Source: Microtetraspora glauca
GTDB taxonomy: Bacteria > Actinomycetota > Actinomycetes > Streptosporangiales > Streptosporangiaceae
Assembly: GCA_001570385.1 (NCBI GenBank)
Contig: BBYL01000009.1
Span: forward strand, 310,001-374,000
Direction: 5' to 3'
DNA length: 64,000 nt
The notes under the pieces: generated by a model
Databases searched by the model: none
Told to the model about the DNA's origin: nothing
Seen by the model: the letters and a program-made list of their open reading frames with translations, nothing else
Part shown: in pieces, positions 16,892 through 25,277 of the stretch
Numbering within the stretch: position 1 is the stretch's first letter
How the letters are laid out: each line of letters begins with the position of its first letter
Program-made: the position numbers and the translations under genes

Positions 16892-17656
16892 ATGGAGAGT
16901 GCGGACAGGATGAGAGCGATCATGAACGCTCTTCGTGCGGCCGACAGCGTCTCGGTCGCCGAGTTGGCGGCCGAACACGGCGTCTCGGAGATGACCATCC
17001 GCAGAGACCTGGACGAACTCGCCCAGCAGGGCGTCGTCCGCCGGGTCCGCGGCGGCGCGCTGAGCCTGCTGCTGCGCGGAGAGGAACCCCCCTTCGGCGT
17101 ACGCGAACGCGAGGCGGTCGAGGCCAAGCAGCGCATCGCCGCCGAGGTCGCCGCGCTGCTCGCCGACGGAGAGGCGGTGCTGCTCGACGGCGGCACGACC
17201 CTCCTCGAGGTCGCCCGCGCCGTACGAGAACGACGGCTCACCGTGCTCCCCCTCGCCCTCCAGTCGGCTCAGGAACTCGCCACCGCGCCGCGGATCCGTC
17301 TGGTCCTGCCCGGCGGAGAGGTACGGCAGGGCGAGCTGAACTTCGTCGGCCCGCTCACCGAGACGTCGATCAGGGCGCTGCGGTTCGACACCGCGGTGAT
17401 CGGGTGCTGCGGCCTGTCCGCGGAACACGGGCTGACCGCGCACGACCTGCCGGAGGTCGCGATCAAGCAGGCCGCCATCGCCTCGGCACGGCGGGTCATC
17501 GTCGCGTGCGACTCCGGCAAGTTCAGCAGGACCGCGTTCGGCGCCGTCTGCGGGTTGGACCGGCTCGACGTGGTCGTCACCGACGAGGGCGTCCCCCGGG
17601 ACCAGCACGACGCCCTCACCGCCGCCGGCGTGACCGTCCGCATCGCCCGCCCCTGA
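16892..17656 (+). CDS. DeoR/GlpR-family transcriptional regulator
   Basis: 254 residues. N-terminal DeoR helix-turn-helix (VAELAAEHGVSEMTIRRDLDEL) followed by the sugar-phosphate-sensing DeoRC domain (LLDGGTTLLEVARAV, VIGCCGLSAEHGLT, VACDSGKF). ATG 16892 has no ribosome site; ATG 16910 with GGAGAG (16894-16899) 10 nt upstream is an alternative. It precedes an MFS transporter by 145 bp, which may be its target. The inducer is probably a phosphorylated sugar or a nucleoside derivative, from family knowledge. Confidence 0.9.
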   Translation: MESADRMRAIMNALRAADSVSVAELAAEHGVSEMTIRRDLDELAQQGVVRRVRGGALSLLLRGEEPPFGVREREAVEAKQRIAAEVAALLADGEAVLLDGGTTLLEVARAVRERRLTVLPLALQSAQELATAPRIRLVLPGGEVRQGELNFVGPLTETSIRALRFDTAVIGCCGLSAEHGLTAHDLPEVAIKQAAIASARRVIVACDSGKFSRTAFGAVCGLDRLDVVVTDEGVPRDQHDALTAAGVTVRIARP

Positions 17657-17680
17657 TCTCCAAGACATCACCCCTGATCT

Positions 17681-17708
17681 TCGGGCCCTCCAGCTCGGGC
17701 CCTCCAGC
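17681..17708. repeat. 14-bp tandem repeat
   Basis: TCGGGCCCTCCAGC occurs twice head to tail in the deoR-MFS spacer. It may be replication slippage; no function is evident. Confidence 0.7.
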
Positions 17709-17801
17709 TCGGGATCTCCGTCGTCGGGTCACCCTTCGACCTGTGGAGATGCCGCGTCGCTTCCGGAAACCCTTCGTGACATCCCCCCATCGGAGTGTCT
17801 T

Positions 17802-19079
17802 ATGGTCCTTCTCGCCCCCAGCCGCCCGGCGCTGCTACGCGCCCGGCTCGCCGTGTACGGGCTGTTCCTGCTCTCCGGGCTCACCATCGGCACGTGGACG
17901 GCCCGCGTCCCCGCCATCAAGGAACGCCTCGCCCTCGGCGACGGCGAACTGAGCCTCGGCCTGCTCGGCATCGCGGCGGGCGCCATCGCCGGCATGCAGA
18001 TCGTCGGCCGGCTCATCGACCGGTTCGGCAGCCACCGCGTCATGGTCCCCATGGCCATGGCCCAGGGTTTCGTCCTCGTGCTCCCCGCCTATGTCCCGAA
18101 CCTGCCCTCGCTCGCCCTGGCACTGTTCGTCTTCGGGCTGGCGCACGGCAGCCTGGACGTCGCGATGAACGCCAACGCCGTCGTCGTCGAGCGCGCGTAC
18201 GGCAGGACGCTCATGGGCTCGTTCCACGCGGTGTTCAGCATCGGCGGCTTCCTCGGTGCCGCGATCGGCGGGCTGGTCGCGCACGCCTCCGTCGACGCGG
18301 GCCGTACGTTCCTGTCGGCGGGCCTGCTGATCGTCGTACTGGCCGTCGCGTCGGCCCGGTGGGCCATGCACGACGCCCCCGCCGAGGCCCCCGCGGACGG
18401 CACCACAGTCACAGGCGACAGCGTCACAGGCGACAGCACGACCGGGACCACCAAGGCCGGCCTGCCGCGAGGCGTGCTCTTCCTGGGTGTGCTCGCCTTC
18501 TGCTGTCTGGTGGGAGAGGGCACGGCGGCCGACTGGAGCTCGGTCTACCTGGTCGAGACCCTGGGTTCCTCCCCCGGAGCCGGCGCCGCCGCGTATGCCG
18601 CGTTCGCCGTCATGATGACCGCGGGACGGTTCGCCGGGGACCGGCTGGCGAACCTGCTCGGCCCGGTGCCGCTGGTGCGCTACTGCGGGATCCTCGCCGC
18701 CGGCGGGCTGGCCCTCGCGGTGCTCGGCGGCGCGCGGATCACGGGCGTCATCGGGTTCGGTCTCTTCGGAGCCGGTCTGTCATGCACCATCCCGCAGGTC
18801 TTCTCGGCCGCCGGGCACCGTGACCCGGCCCAGGCCGGACGTGCGCTGGCCCGGGTCGCGAGCCTCGGCTACGCCGGTCTACTCGCCGGTCCCGTCCTGA
18901 TCGGCGGCGCCTCGGAGCTGTCCACCCTGCGCTACGCGCTCCTGATCCCCGTCGTCCTGTCGACGTTCGTGGCCCTCGCGGCACCCGCGCTCCGGGCGCC
19001 CGCGACGGCCACCCCGGCGGGACCGGCGGAGCCGGCCACCGAGAGCGGCGTCCCCGGCGGGAACGTCACGCCGGTCTGA
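17802..19079 (+). CDS. MFS transporter (YbjJ-like)
   Basis: 425 residues, about 12 membrane helices in two halves. Typical inter-helix motifs are seen in the N-half (GRLIDRFGSHRV) and a GTWTARVPAIKERL start characteristic of the YbjJ-like subgroup. The central cytoplasmic loop contains a 15-bp tandem duplication (near 18408-18437) giving TGDSVTGDS. The C-terminus is Ala/Pro/Gly-rich. It follows a DeoR-type regulator and overlaps the end of the converging TauE gene by 14 bp. Substrate unknown. Confidence 0.88.
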   Translation: MVLLAPSRPALLRARLAVYGLFLLSGLTIGTWTARVPAIKERLALGDGELSLGLLGIAAGAIAGMQIVGRLIDRFGSHRVMVPMAMAQGFVLVLPAYVPNLPSLALALFVFGLAHGSLDVAMNANAVVVERAYGRTLMGSFHAVFSIGGFLGAAIGGLVAHASVDAGRTFLSAGLLIVVLAVASARWAMHDAPAEAPADGTTVTGDSVTGDSTTGTTKAGLPRGVLFLGVLAFCCLVGEGTAADWSSVYLVETLGSSPGAGAAAYAAFAVMMTAGRFAGDRLANLLGPVPLVRYCGILAAGGLALAVLGGARITGVIGFGLFGAGLSCTIPQVFSAAGHRDPAQAGRALARVASLGYAGLLAGPVLIGGASELSTLRYALLIPVVLSTFVALAAPALRAPATATPAGPAEPATESGVPGGNVTPV

Positions 19080-19836
19080 GGAACTGCTCGTAGCCGAGCT
19101 TGACGACCAGGCCGGTCACCACGCACAGCAGCACGATCCGGACGAAGCCGGAGCCCCGCTTGAGTGCCATGCGCGCTCCGAGCTGGGCTCCGGCGATGTT
19201 GCACACGGCCATGCCGAGGCCGAGGGCCCACAGCACGTGCCCCTGCCAGGAGAAGACGACCAGGGCCCCGAGGTTCGTCCCGGTGTTGAGGATCTTCGCG
19301 GTGGCCGAGGCGTTGACGAAGTCCATGCCCAGGATGGACGTGAACGCGATGAGCAGGAACGTCCCCGTCCCCGGACCGAGTATCCCGTCGTAGAACGCGA
19401 TCAGCCCGCCCGCGACGGCGACGGCGGCCAGCAGCCGTCCCCTCGTACGCAGATGAGGACGCGGGAGCAGGCCGAACGCCGGACGCGTCGTCACGAACGC
19501 CGCCACCCCGAGCAGCACGACGAGGACCAGCGGCTTGAGCACCGCCGCGTCCAGCATCGCGGCCGAGGCCGCCCCCAGCCCGGCGAACGCCACCGCGAGC
19601 ACGCCCGACGGTACGGCCACCGCCCGGTCGAGCTTGGTGTTCCTGGCGTACGTCAGCGCGGCGGAGGCCGTGCCGAAGATGGCCGCGGACTTGTTCGTCG
19701 CCATCGCCTGCACGGGGGACAGCCCGGCCAGCAGCAGCGCGGGGAGCTGGAGCAGCCCTCCCCCGCCGACGACCGCGTCCACCCAGCCCGCGGCCAGCGC
19801 CGCCACGAGCAGGATCACGACCTCTCCCGCCCCCAT
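19066..19836 (-). CDS. TauE/SafE-family membrane transporter
   Basis: 256 residues with about eight helices. The repeated family signatures are present: DAVVGGGGLLQLPALLLAGL and ATNKSAAIFGT in the first half, YDGILGPGTGTFLLIAF and NTGTNLGALVVF in the second. Members move sulfite, sulfonates or other organic anions. ATG 19836 is chosen because AAGGTG precedes it; the open frame runs far upstream without coding character. The 3' end overlaps the MFS gene's end by 14 bp. Confidence 0.9.
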   Translation of the reverse strand: MGAGEVVILLVAALAAGWVDAVVGGGGLLQLPALLLAGLSPVQAMATNKSAAIFGTASAALTYARNTKLDRAVAVPSGVLAVAFAGLGAASAAMLDAAVLKPLVLVVLLGVAAFVTTRPAFGLLPRPHLRTRGRLLAAVAVAGGLIAFYDGILGPGTGTFLLIAFTSILGMDFVNASATAKILNTGTNLGALVVFSWQGHVLWALGLGMAVCNIAGAQLGARMALKRGSGFVRIVLLCVVTGLVVKLGYEQFLRPA

Positions 19837-20060
19837 ACGGCGCACCTTCCCTTGACGATCTCTTGACCATCCGAGGGTAGCCAAGGCCGAACTGGAGCCG
19901 ACGCCGATCGGACCGGACACCATCCCTCCCCTGTGTGGGGCAGGCCGGACCGGGCGCCGGACGCGTCGTCGGTGGTACGGCGCAGCGGTGACGATCGACT
20001 GGCAGGCCACCGACCCCCCGCCCCGCCCGTCCCCTGACACCGGCTCCCGGCCGGCCCCGA

Positions 20061-20732
20061 TCACGCCCGGCGGACGTCGCGGCCGGCGGCCACGAGGACC
20101 AGGACGGGTACGGGAAGAGCCGCCAGCCACCACACATGAACGGCATGCCAGTCGGCGCTGTACGGCATCGGCCAGGCCGCTCCACCGGCGATCCCGATCC
20201 CCGCGCAGAGCGCGAGCAGCACGAACGCCCCGGCGAGCGCGGCCGGCCGTCCCCCATGCCTCCGTACGGCGACCGCCGATCCAGCCAGACCCGCCAGCAC
20301 GCACGCGGTGGCCTCGACACCGGCCCCGGGGAAGTGCAGCACGCCACCGGCCTCCAGGCGTACGGCGACCACCGCGCACACCGCGGCCCAGCTCGGCACC
20401 ACGGCCGCGAGGACCAGCACGACGCGCGCCCATTGCCGCACCCAGCGGGGCACCGGCGCCGCGTCCGTCCCCGCCGCCATCGCGTCCACGAGCGCGAAGC
20501 CCGCCGCCGCCCCGAGCAACAGCCCGGACATCCTGAGCAGGAGCAGGCCAAGACGGGAATCCATGGAGTCGCCGGGCTCCACCGCGATCGCCAGGGCCAC
20601 GGTCAGCGGCCCGGCCAGACCCACCGGAAGCCAGTCGATCGCCCGCGCCAGCGGCCGGACCAGCGCGGCCACCACCGGAAGGCGTACGGCCCGGCCGGCA
20701 GGGCCCGCACGGCCGCCACGGCCGTTCGTCAT
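20061..20732 (-). CDS. Membrane protein, last gene of sigma/ABC operon
   Basis: 223 residues with about six hydrophobic helices and no recognised family motif; probably an accessory permease subunit. Its ATG overlaps the upstream gene's stop by four bases (ATGA). It ends the operon, with about 225 bp of featureless sequence before the TauE start. Function is inferred only from position. Confidence 0.75.
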   Translation of the reverse strand: MTNGRGGRAGPAGRAVRLPVVAALVRPLARAIDWLPVGLAGPLTVALAIAVEPGDSMDSRLGLLLLRMSGLLLGAAAGFALVDAMAAGTDAAPVPRWVRQWARVVLVLAAVVPSWAAVCAVVAVRLEAGGVLHFPGAGVEATACVLAGLAGSAVAVRRHGGRPAALAGAFVLLALCAGIGIAGGAAWPMPYSADWHAVHVWWLAALPVPVLVLVAAGRDVRRA

Positions 20733-22177
20733 CGCGCGTCCGCGCATGTCTCGTCCTTCACGGTGGCGGGGAACTCCGACCGCAGCCCCAGCGAAGGAAG
20801 AGCCTGCTCCACTGTGGTCCGGGGATCGGTGAGCGTGTCCCAGTTCGCCCGTACGCGCTCGACCGCGTCGGGTCGCGCCAGGAGGCGGCGGGCGTAGCCC
20901 ACCTCGGCCGCGCCGTACCGCGTCCCGTAGAGGCGACCGGGCATCGAAAGCCCCGCGCCCCCGTCGCCCAGCACCACGTGGGTCCACCCCTTGGGGGAGT
21001 CACCGGGGCCGGGAAACCCCCAGGTCTCCGGGATGTCGAGCACCGTCCCCGCCCGCGCGGCGAGCCAGAGCGCGACGACGGTACGGGCCCGGCCGAGGCC
21101 GTCGCAGACGTCGCCGTCATCGTCCAGGCCGGTGACGGCGGCCGCCATCTCGCCGACCAGCAGTGTGCGGTGCTGGGCCGGGTCGGTGGACCAGACGACC
21201 CAGGTCCGCGGATCCCGCATCTCCCCCGCCGTCGCGACGGTGTTCTGCCGTACGACGGGGATGCGCTCGACGGCCTCACGCGGCACGGCCGACACGATGG
21301 GCCGCACGGCCTCCACCCAGACCGGGATCCACGGCAGGTAGTCCGGGAACACGCAGTACGTGACACCGTCCCGCTTCTCGCACACCTGCTCGGGGAGCCG
21401 GGGGGTGAAGTGCGGCACGGTCCACGGCAGCACCGGCGCGCCGGCCGTCGCGGCGGCCCCCGTGGGCACCGCGACGGCCAGGGCGGCCAGCGCGACGACG
21501 ACGCGGACCGGCCGCGGGCCGTGTCTGAGCAGCGCGACGGCCGCGAGGAGAACCGCGGCCGCGATCAGGTAGGCGAGATGCGGCCCCGTCGGCCTGGGCC
21601 CCCATTCGACACTGTGGCCGGGGATCACCGGCAGGAACCACCCTCCGTACTCGCCGCGCGAATTGCCGAGCATGGTGAAGGCCACCGTGAAGATCAGGAT
21701 CGGCGGCATGATCAGCCACGGAGTCCAGCGGCCGAGTGCCGCTCCGGCGGTGGCGGCCAGCGCGGCGAGCGCCACGCCGCCCAGGGCTTCGTAGATGTCC
21801 GGCCGCCCGGCCGCCGTGTCCGACAGGGACACGACCAGCAGGTGTAGGAAGATCATGACTGCCGCCGCGAGCGCGGCCACCACGGGAGCGGCCACGATCA
21901 CCGCCCGGGTGCGGGCCGCCGCCCGGCCGGGCACGGCGGCCAGCGTCTCGGGCAGGCCGTGCCTGCGGTCGCGGCCGGCGGCCAGGTTCGTGACGATCAT
22001 CACCGCCGCCCCGACGATCGTGGACGCGGTCACCGTGTCGATCGTCACCATGGTCATGTCGGGCAGCCAGGGCGCGCGCTGCGCGAACGCCATGGCAAGG
22101 GCGAGGACCACCGCGCCCCACAGGATCGGGCTGCGCAGCAGCCGCCGAGCCTCGAACAACACCAGCGACCGGTTCAC
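20729..22177 (-). CDS. ABC-2-type permease with large extracytoplasmic domain
   Basis: 482 residues from GTG 22177, which overlaps the ATPase stop by four bases. The N-terminal half starts as ABC-2 permeases do (LVLFEARRLLRSPILWGAVVLALAMA) and has about six helices. The second half, beginning after a seventh helix, is a soluble region of about 200 residues with two Cys in CEKRDGVTYC that could form a disulfide, suggesting an extracellular sensing or binding domain. Partner of the ATPase encoded upstream. Confidence 0.85.
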   Translation of the reverse strand: MNRSLVLFEARRLLRSPILWGAVVLALAMAFAQRAPWLPDMTMVTIDTVTASTIVGAAVMIVTNLAAGRDRRHGLPETLAAVPGRAAARTRAVIVAAPVVAALAAAVMIFLHLLVVSLSDTAAGRPDIYEALGGVALAALAATAGAALGRWTPWLIMPPILIFTVAFTMLGNSRGEYGGWFLPVIPGHSVEWGPRPTGPHLAYLIAAAVLLAAVALLRHGPRPVRVVVALAALAVAVPTGAAATAGAPVLPWTVPHFTPRLPEQVCEKRDGVTYCVFPDYLPWIPVWVEAVRPIVSAVPREAVERIPVVRQNTVATAGEMRDPRTWVVWSTDPAQHRTLLVGEMAAAVTGLDDDGDVCDGLGRARTVVALWLAARAGTVLDIPETWGFPGPGDSPKGWTHVVLGDGGAGLSMPGRLYGTRYGAAEVGYARRLLARPDAVERVRANWDTLTDPRTTVEQALPSLGLRSEFPATVKDETCADAR

Positions 22178-23142
22178 GCGCCCTCCCCTCCATCCGAAGC
22201 GCCCGCCGAACGGCTCCCCGACTCGCCCGCGGAACCACCCGGAGGCTCGTCGGACTGCCCGCCGGCCCCTTCGCCGAGCAACAGCAGGTAGCCGTCCTCG
22301 ACGCCGGGATCGGCCGGGACGCCGGACGGCGGGCGGGCTCCGAGTGTGCGGTACCGCCCGTCGGCGGTCCGCCAGAACAGCCCCTTCTCCGCGGGCGGGT
22401 GGTCCGACAGCCACACCTGCCCGGCGGCGGTGGCCGCCAGGCCGCCCGGCGTGCCTTGGAACGCCGCCGCGCCGTCCCTCATCACGATCACCCGCTCGCA
22501 CAGGGCGGCGACGTCCTCGGTCTGGTGGGTGGAGAGCAGCACGGTACGGCTCTCGCCGAGCCGCGACACGAGGGCGCGGAACCGCATCCGCTGCTCGGGA
22601 TCCAGCCCCACGGTGGGCTCGTCGAGGATGAGCAGATCGGGGTCGCCGAGCAGCGACTGGGACAGCGCGAGCCGCTGCCGCATGCCACCGGACAGCTTGC
22701 GCACCTTCGTCGCCGCGAGATCGGTCAGGTCGGTCTCGCGCAGGACCCGGCGGACCTCCCGGTGGCGTTTCCTCCTGTCGGTCAGCTCCTTCAGGATCGC
22801 GACGTACTCCACCAGCTCGAAGACCGTGAAGTGCGGATAGAACCCGGGGCTCTGCGGGAGGTAGCCGAGCCGGCGCCGCAGGTCCGTACGCCCGCCGGGG
22901 TCGGACGGGTCCAGCCCGAGCGCCCGCACCTCGCCGCCGTCGGGTGCCAGTGTGGTCGCCAGGCAGCGCAGCAGCGTGGTCTTGCCCGCGCCGTTGGGGC
23001 CGAGGAGCCCGGTCACCCCACGCCCGAACTCCAGGGAGAGGCCGTCGAGCACCACCGCGCGGCCGTATCTCTTGGTCAGGCCGCGTATGGTCACCGTCGC
23101 CGTCACGGGAGCGGGCGACGGTGCGGTCGCAGGAAAGGTCAT
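22174..23142 (-). CDS. ABC transporter ATP-binding protein
   Basis: 322 residues. Walker A GPNGAGKTT, Q-loop LPQSPGFYP, signature LSGGMRQR, Walker B LLILDEP and switch His in STHQTED are all intact, so it should hydrolyse ATP. A C-terminal extension of about 90 residues ends in a Gly/Ser-rich tail. ATG 23142 has GGAGG 6 nt upstream and overlaps the preceding stop by four bases. It powers the permeases encoded next. Confidence 0.93.
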   Translation of the reverse strand: MTFPATAPSPAPVTATVTIRGLTKRYGRAVVLDGLSLEFGRGVTGLLGPNGAGKTTLLRCLATTLAPDGGEVRALGLDPSDPGGRTDLRRRLGYLPQSPGFYPHFTVFELVEYVAILKELTDRRKRHREVRRVLRETDLTDLAATKVRKLSGGMRQRLALSQSLLGDPDLLILDEPTVGLDPEQRMRFRALVSRLGESRTVLLSTHQTEDVAALCERVIVMRDGAAAFQGTPGGLAATAAGQVWLSDHPPAEKGLFWRTADGRYRTLGARPPSGVPADPGVEDGYLLLLGEGAGGQSDEPPGGSAGESGSRSAGASDGGEGA

Positions 23143-23969
23143 CGGGGTCCTCCGGGGTCGAGGCGAGCGCGCCGCGCGTAGATGAGGAAGACGAGAGCCG
23201 GCGCCGCCACGCCGTACAGCGCCTGCGCGCCGGGCGAGAAGGCCAGCAGCCGGTCGTCGGCGAGCAGGGGTCCGGCCGCCACCGCGCCGAACCAGGCGAT
23301 GGCGAGCACCGCCACCGAGACGGGCGGCGCGAACCGCGTCGAGAGCGCGAGCGCGCCGGCGGTCAGCGCCAGGGCGGGCAGCAGCCAGGCGGCGGCGAGC
23401 CCCGGCGGTCCGGGCAGCAGCGGGGTGGCCGCGCCGCTCAGCGCGACCGCGCACGACAGCACCGCGAGCGCGCGCAGCAGCAGCGCCCGCCATCCCGCCA
23501 TCGGAGTGGCGGCCTGCAGCTCGTACACCGGATCGACGTGCCGGCCGTACGCCATCGCGATGCCGGCCACCGGCAGTAGGGGGGCGACCGCGAGGAAGGG
23601 GATCAGAGCGTTCGCCGTGTCCGGCGTGCGCCGCGCGGCGAAGTGGGCCGCCGCCACGGCGAAGGCGAGCACCCCGGTCACGGCGACGAGCCAGCCGCGG
23701 GCCGGCGCGGGTGTGGCGGCGAGGAACGTGGCCACGTGCTCCGGCACGCCCACCCGGCGCAGGACGCGCGCGACGGGCCTCGGCCGGGGCCGGTCGACCA
23801 GGTCCTCGATCCGCTCCCAGCTCGCCGCGAGCCACCCGTCCTCGTACGGCACGGCCGCCCGGCAGAGCGGGCACCGCGCGAGGTGGCTCTCCACGGACAT
23901 CACCTGGGCGGAGTCGAGACGGCCGTGCGCGTAACGTTCGACGAGATCGCCGGGCAGGTGCCAGGTCAT
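23139..23969 (-). CDS. Zinc-finger (ZAS/zf-HC2) membrane protein, probable anti-sigma factor
   Basis: 276 residues. The N-terminal cytoplasmic part has the anti-sigma zinc signature His29-x3-Cys33-x2-Cys36 (SHLARCPLCR). After a linker come about six membrane helices, more than the single helix of usual ZAS anti-sigma factors. It starts by ATGA overlap with the ECF sigma gene, the standard sigma/anti-sigma order, and ends by ATGA overlap with the ABC ATPase, so the multi-helix part may also couple to the transporter. Anti-sigma role is a family-based inference. Confidence 0.8.
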   Translation of the reverse strand: MTWHLPGDLVERYAHGRLDSAQVMSVESHLARCPLCRAAVPYEDGWLAASWERIEDLVDRPRPRPVARVLRRVGVPEHVATFLAATPAPARGWLVAVTGVLAFAVAAAHFAARRTPDTANALIPFLAVAPLLPVAGIAMAYGRHVDPVYELQAATPMAGWRALLLRALAVLSCAVALSGAATPLLPGPPGLAAAWLLPALALTAGALALSTRFAPPVSVAVLAIAWFGAVAAGPLLADDRLLAFSPGAQALYGVAAPALVFLIYARRARLDPGGPR

Positions 23970-24595
23970 GCCAGATACCCCCTGAGCCGGGCCTTGGCCC
24001 GCATGACGCGGGTCTTGACTGTGCCCTCGGGAACTCCGAGGAGGTGGGCGGCCTCCTTCACGGTGAGGCCGTCGAGCACGGTCGCCTGGATGCCGGCGCG
24101 CAGTTCGGGTGACAGCCGGGCGATGGCGGTGCCCAGATCGCCGTGCTCGACACCGACCAGGACGGCGTCCTCGGCCGACTCCGTGACCAGGTGCGCGTCG
24201 TCGAACGAGGTGACGGGCGGCGCGGTGCCGGTCCTGCGCAGCGCCGAGATCAGGCGGCGGATCGCGATCGTCCAGATCCACGCGGCGACCTCGCCCTCCC
24301 CCGCGCGGTAGCGGTGCGCGTCCCGCCAGACGGCGACGAACGTGTCCTGGAGCGCGTCGTCCACCAGGTCGGCGTCGGCGCACCGGCGGGCCAGCCGTAC
24401 GCGGAGCCAGGGGGCGTGCCGCTGGTGCAGGAGGCGCAGCGCGTCGGTCCTGCGGGCGGCCGCGGCGGCGAGGAGCTCCGCGTCGTCGCTGGCCGGGCCG
24501 ATCGGAGGGGGTTCTCTCCGCCGGGCGAGGAATCCGTACACGCCTGATCTATCGCGACATCCGCCTCCGGTGGTTCCCTCGAAGCCGGAGAACAT
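23966..24595 (-). CDS. ECF RNA polymerase sigma factor
   Basis: 209 residues. Region 2 (LVDDALQDTFVAVWRDAHRY, AAWIWTIAIRRLIS) and region 4 (GLTVKEAAHLLGVPEGTVKTRVMRAKARLRGYL) are both complete. It heads a five-gene operon with a zinc-finger membrane protein, ABC ATPase and two permeases, all joined by four-base overlaps. It probably activates its own operon on an envelope signal. ATG 24595 lacks a strong ribosome site; GTG 24543 is an alternative. Confidence 0.9.
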   Translation of the reverse strand: MFSGFEGTTGGGCRDRSGVYGFLARRREPPPIGPASDDAELLAAAAARRTDALRLLHQRHAPWLRVRLARRCADADLVDDALQDTFVAVWRDAHRYRAGEGEVAAWIWTIAIRRLISALRRTGTAPPVTSFDDAHLVTESAEDAVLVGVEHGDLGTAIARLSPELRAGIQATVLDGLTVKEAAHLLGVPEGTVKTRVMRAKARLRGYLA

Positions 24596-24818
24596 CGAGC
24601 CGCCGCGCAGAGGGACGACGGCGGCCCCGGCAGGGCACGCGTGTCCATGATGGCGGCGCCGCCCGCCGCGTACGCGAGGCGACCGGTCTGGCGGTCAGGC
24701 CGCCCTAGAAGACGAGAGAAAGTTCCCGTCTGCCGCGATGAGTTCCGACTCCACCGCCGGTATGTACTGACGAGCTCGCCGGAATACCCCGGGCGAACCG
24801 ATCACAAGGGAGAATGCG

Positions 24819-25232
24819 ATGTCAGACAGTCGTGTGGAAGACGAGGCCGCCATCCAGGCCGTGCTGGTTGACTCCTACAAGGCGTGGGAGGCCGGCGACG
24901 CCGACGGCATGGTCGCCAACTACACCGCGGACGCGACCGCCATCATGACCGGCTCGCTCCGCGACGGCCGTGACGTGATCCGTCAGAGCATGGCCCTGGG
25001 CTTCGAGGGGCCGCTCAAGGGCAGCTCGACCTACAACAAGCAGCTCAGCATCCGCTTCGTCGGCAGGGACGGCGCGATCGTCATCAGCGAATCCGCCATT
25101 CTGTTCTCCGGCGAGACCGAGGTTCCGGATGACCTGCGTAAGGTGAACGCGACGTGGGTCTTCGAGAAGCGGGACGGCCAGTGGCTGATCGCCGCCTATC
25201 ACAACAGCCCGGTGCTGGCGCCTGGGCAGTGA
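24819..25232 (+). CDS. SgcJ/EcaC-type SnoaL-fold protein
   Basis: 137 residues of the NTF2/SnoaL cone fold: helix EDEAAIQAVLVDSYKAWEAGDADGMV, then beta strands ending TWVFEKRDGQWLIAAYHNSP. Proteins of this group bind or act on small molecules. AAGGGAGAA precedes the ATG. The sigma gene 45 bp downstream carries the same fold in its C-terminus, so the two may form a sensor pair or respond to the same ligand. Confidence 0.88.
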   Translation: MSDSRVEDEAAIQAVLVDSYKAWEAGDADGMVANYTADATAIMTGSLRDGRDVIRQSMALGFEGPLKGSSTYNKQLSIRFVGRDGAIVISESAILFSGETEVPDDLRKVNATWVFEKRDGQWLIAAYHNSPVLAPGQ

Positions 25233-25277
25233 ACCCTTCCCTGTTACCGACAGTGACCGTGTGTACCTACGAGTGAG

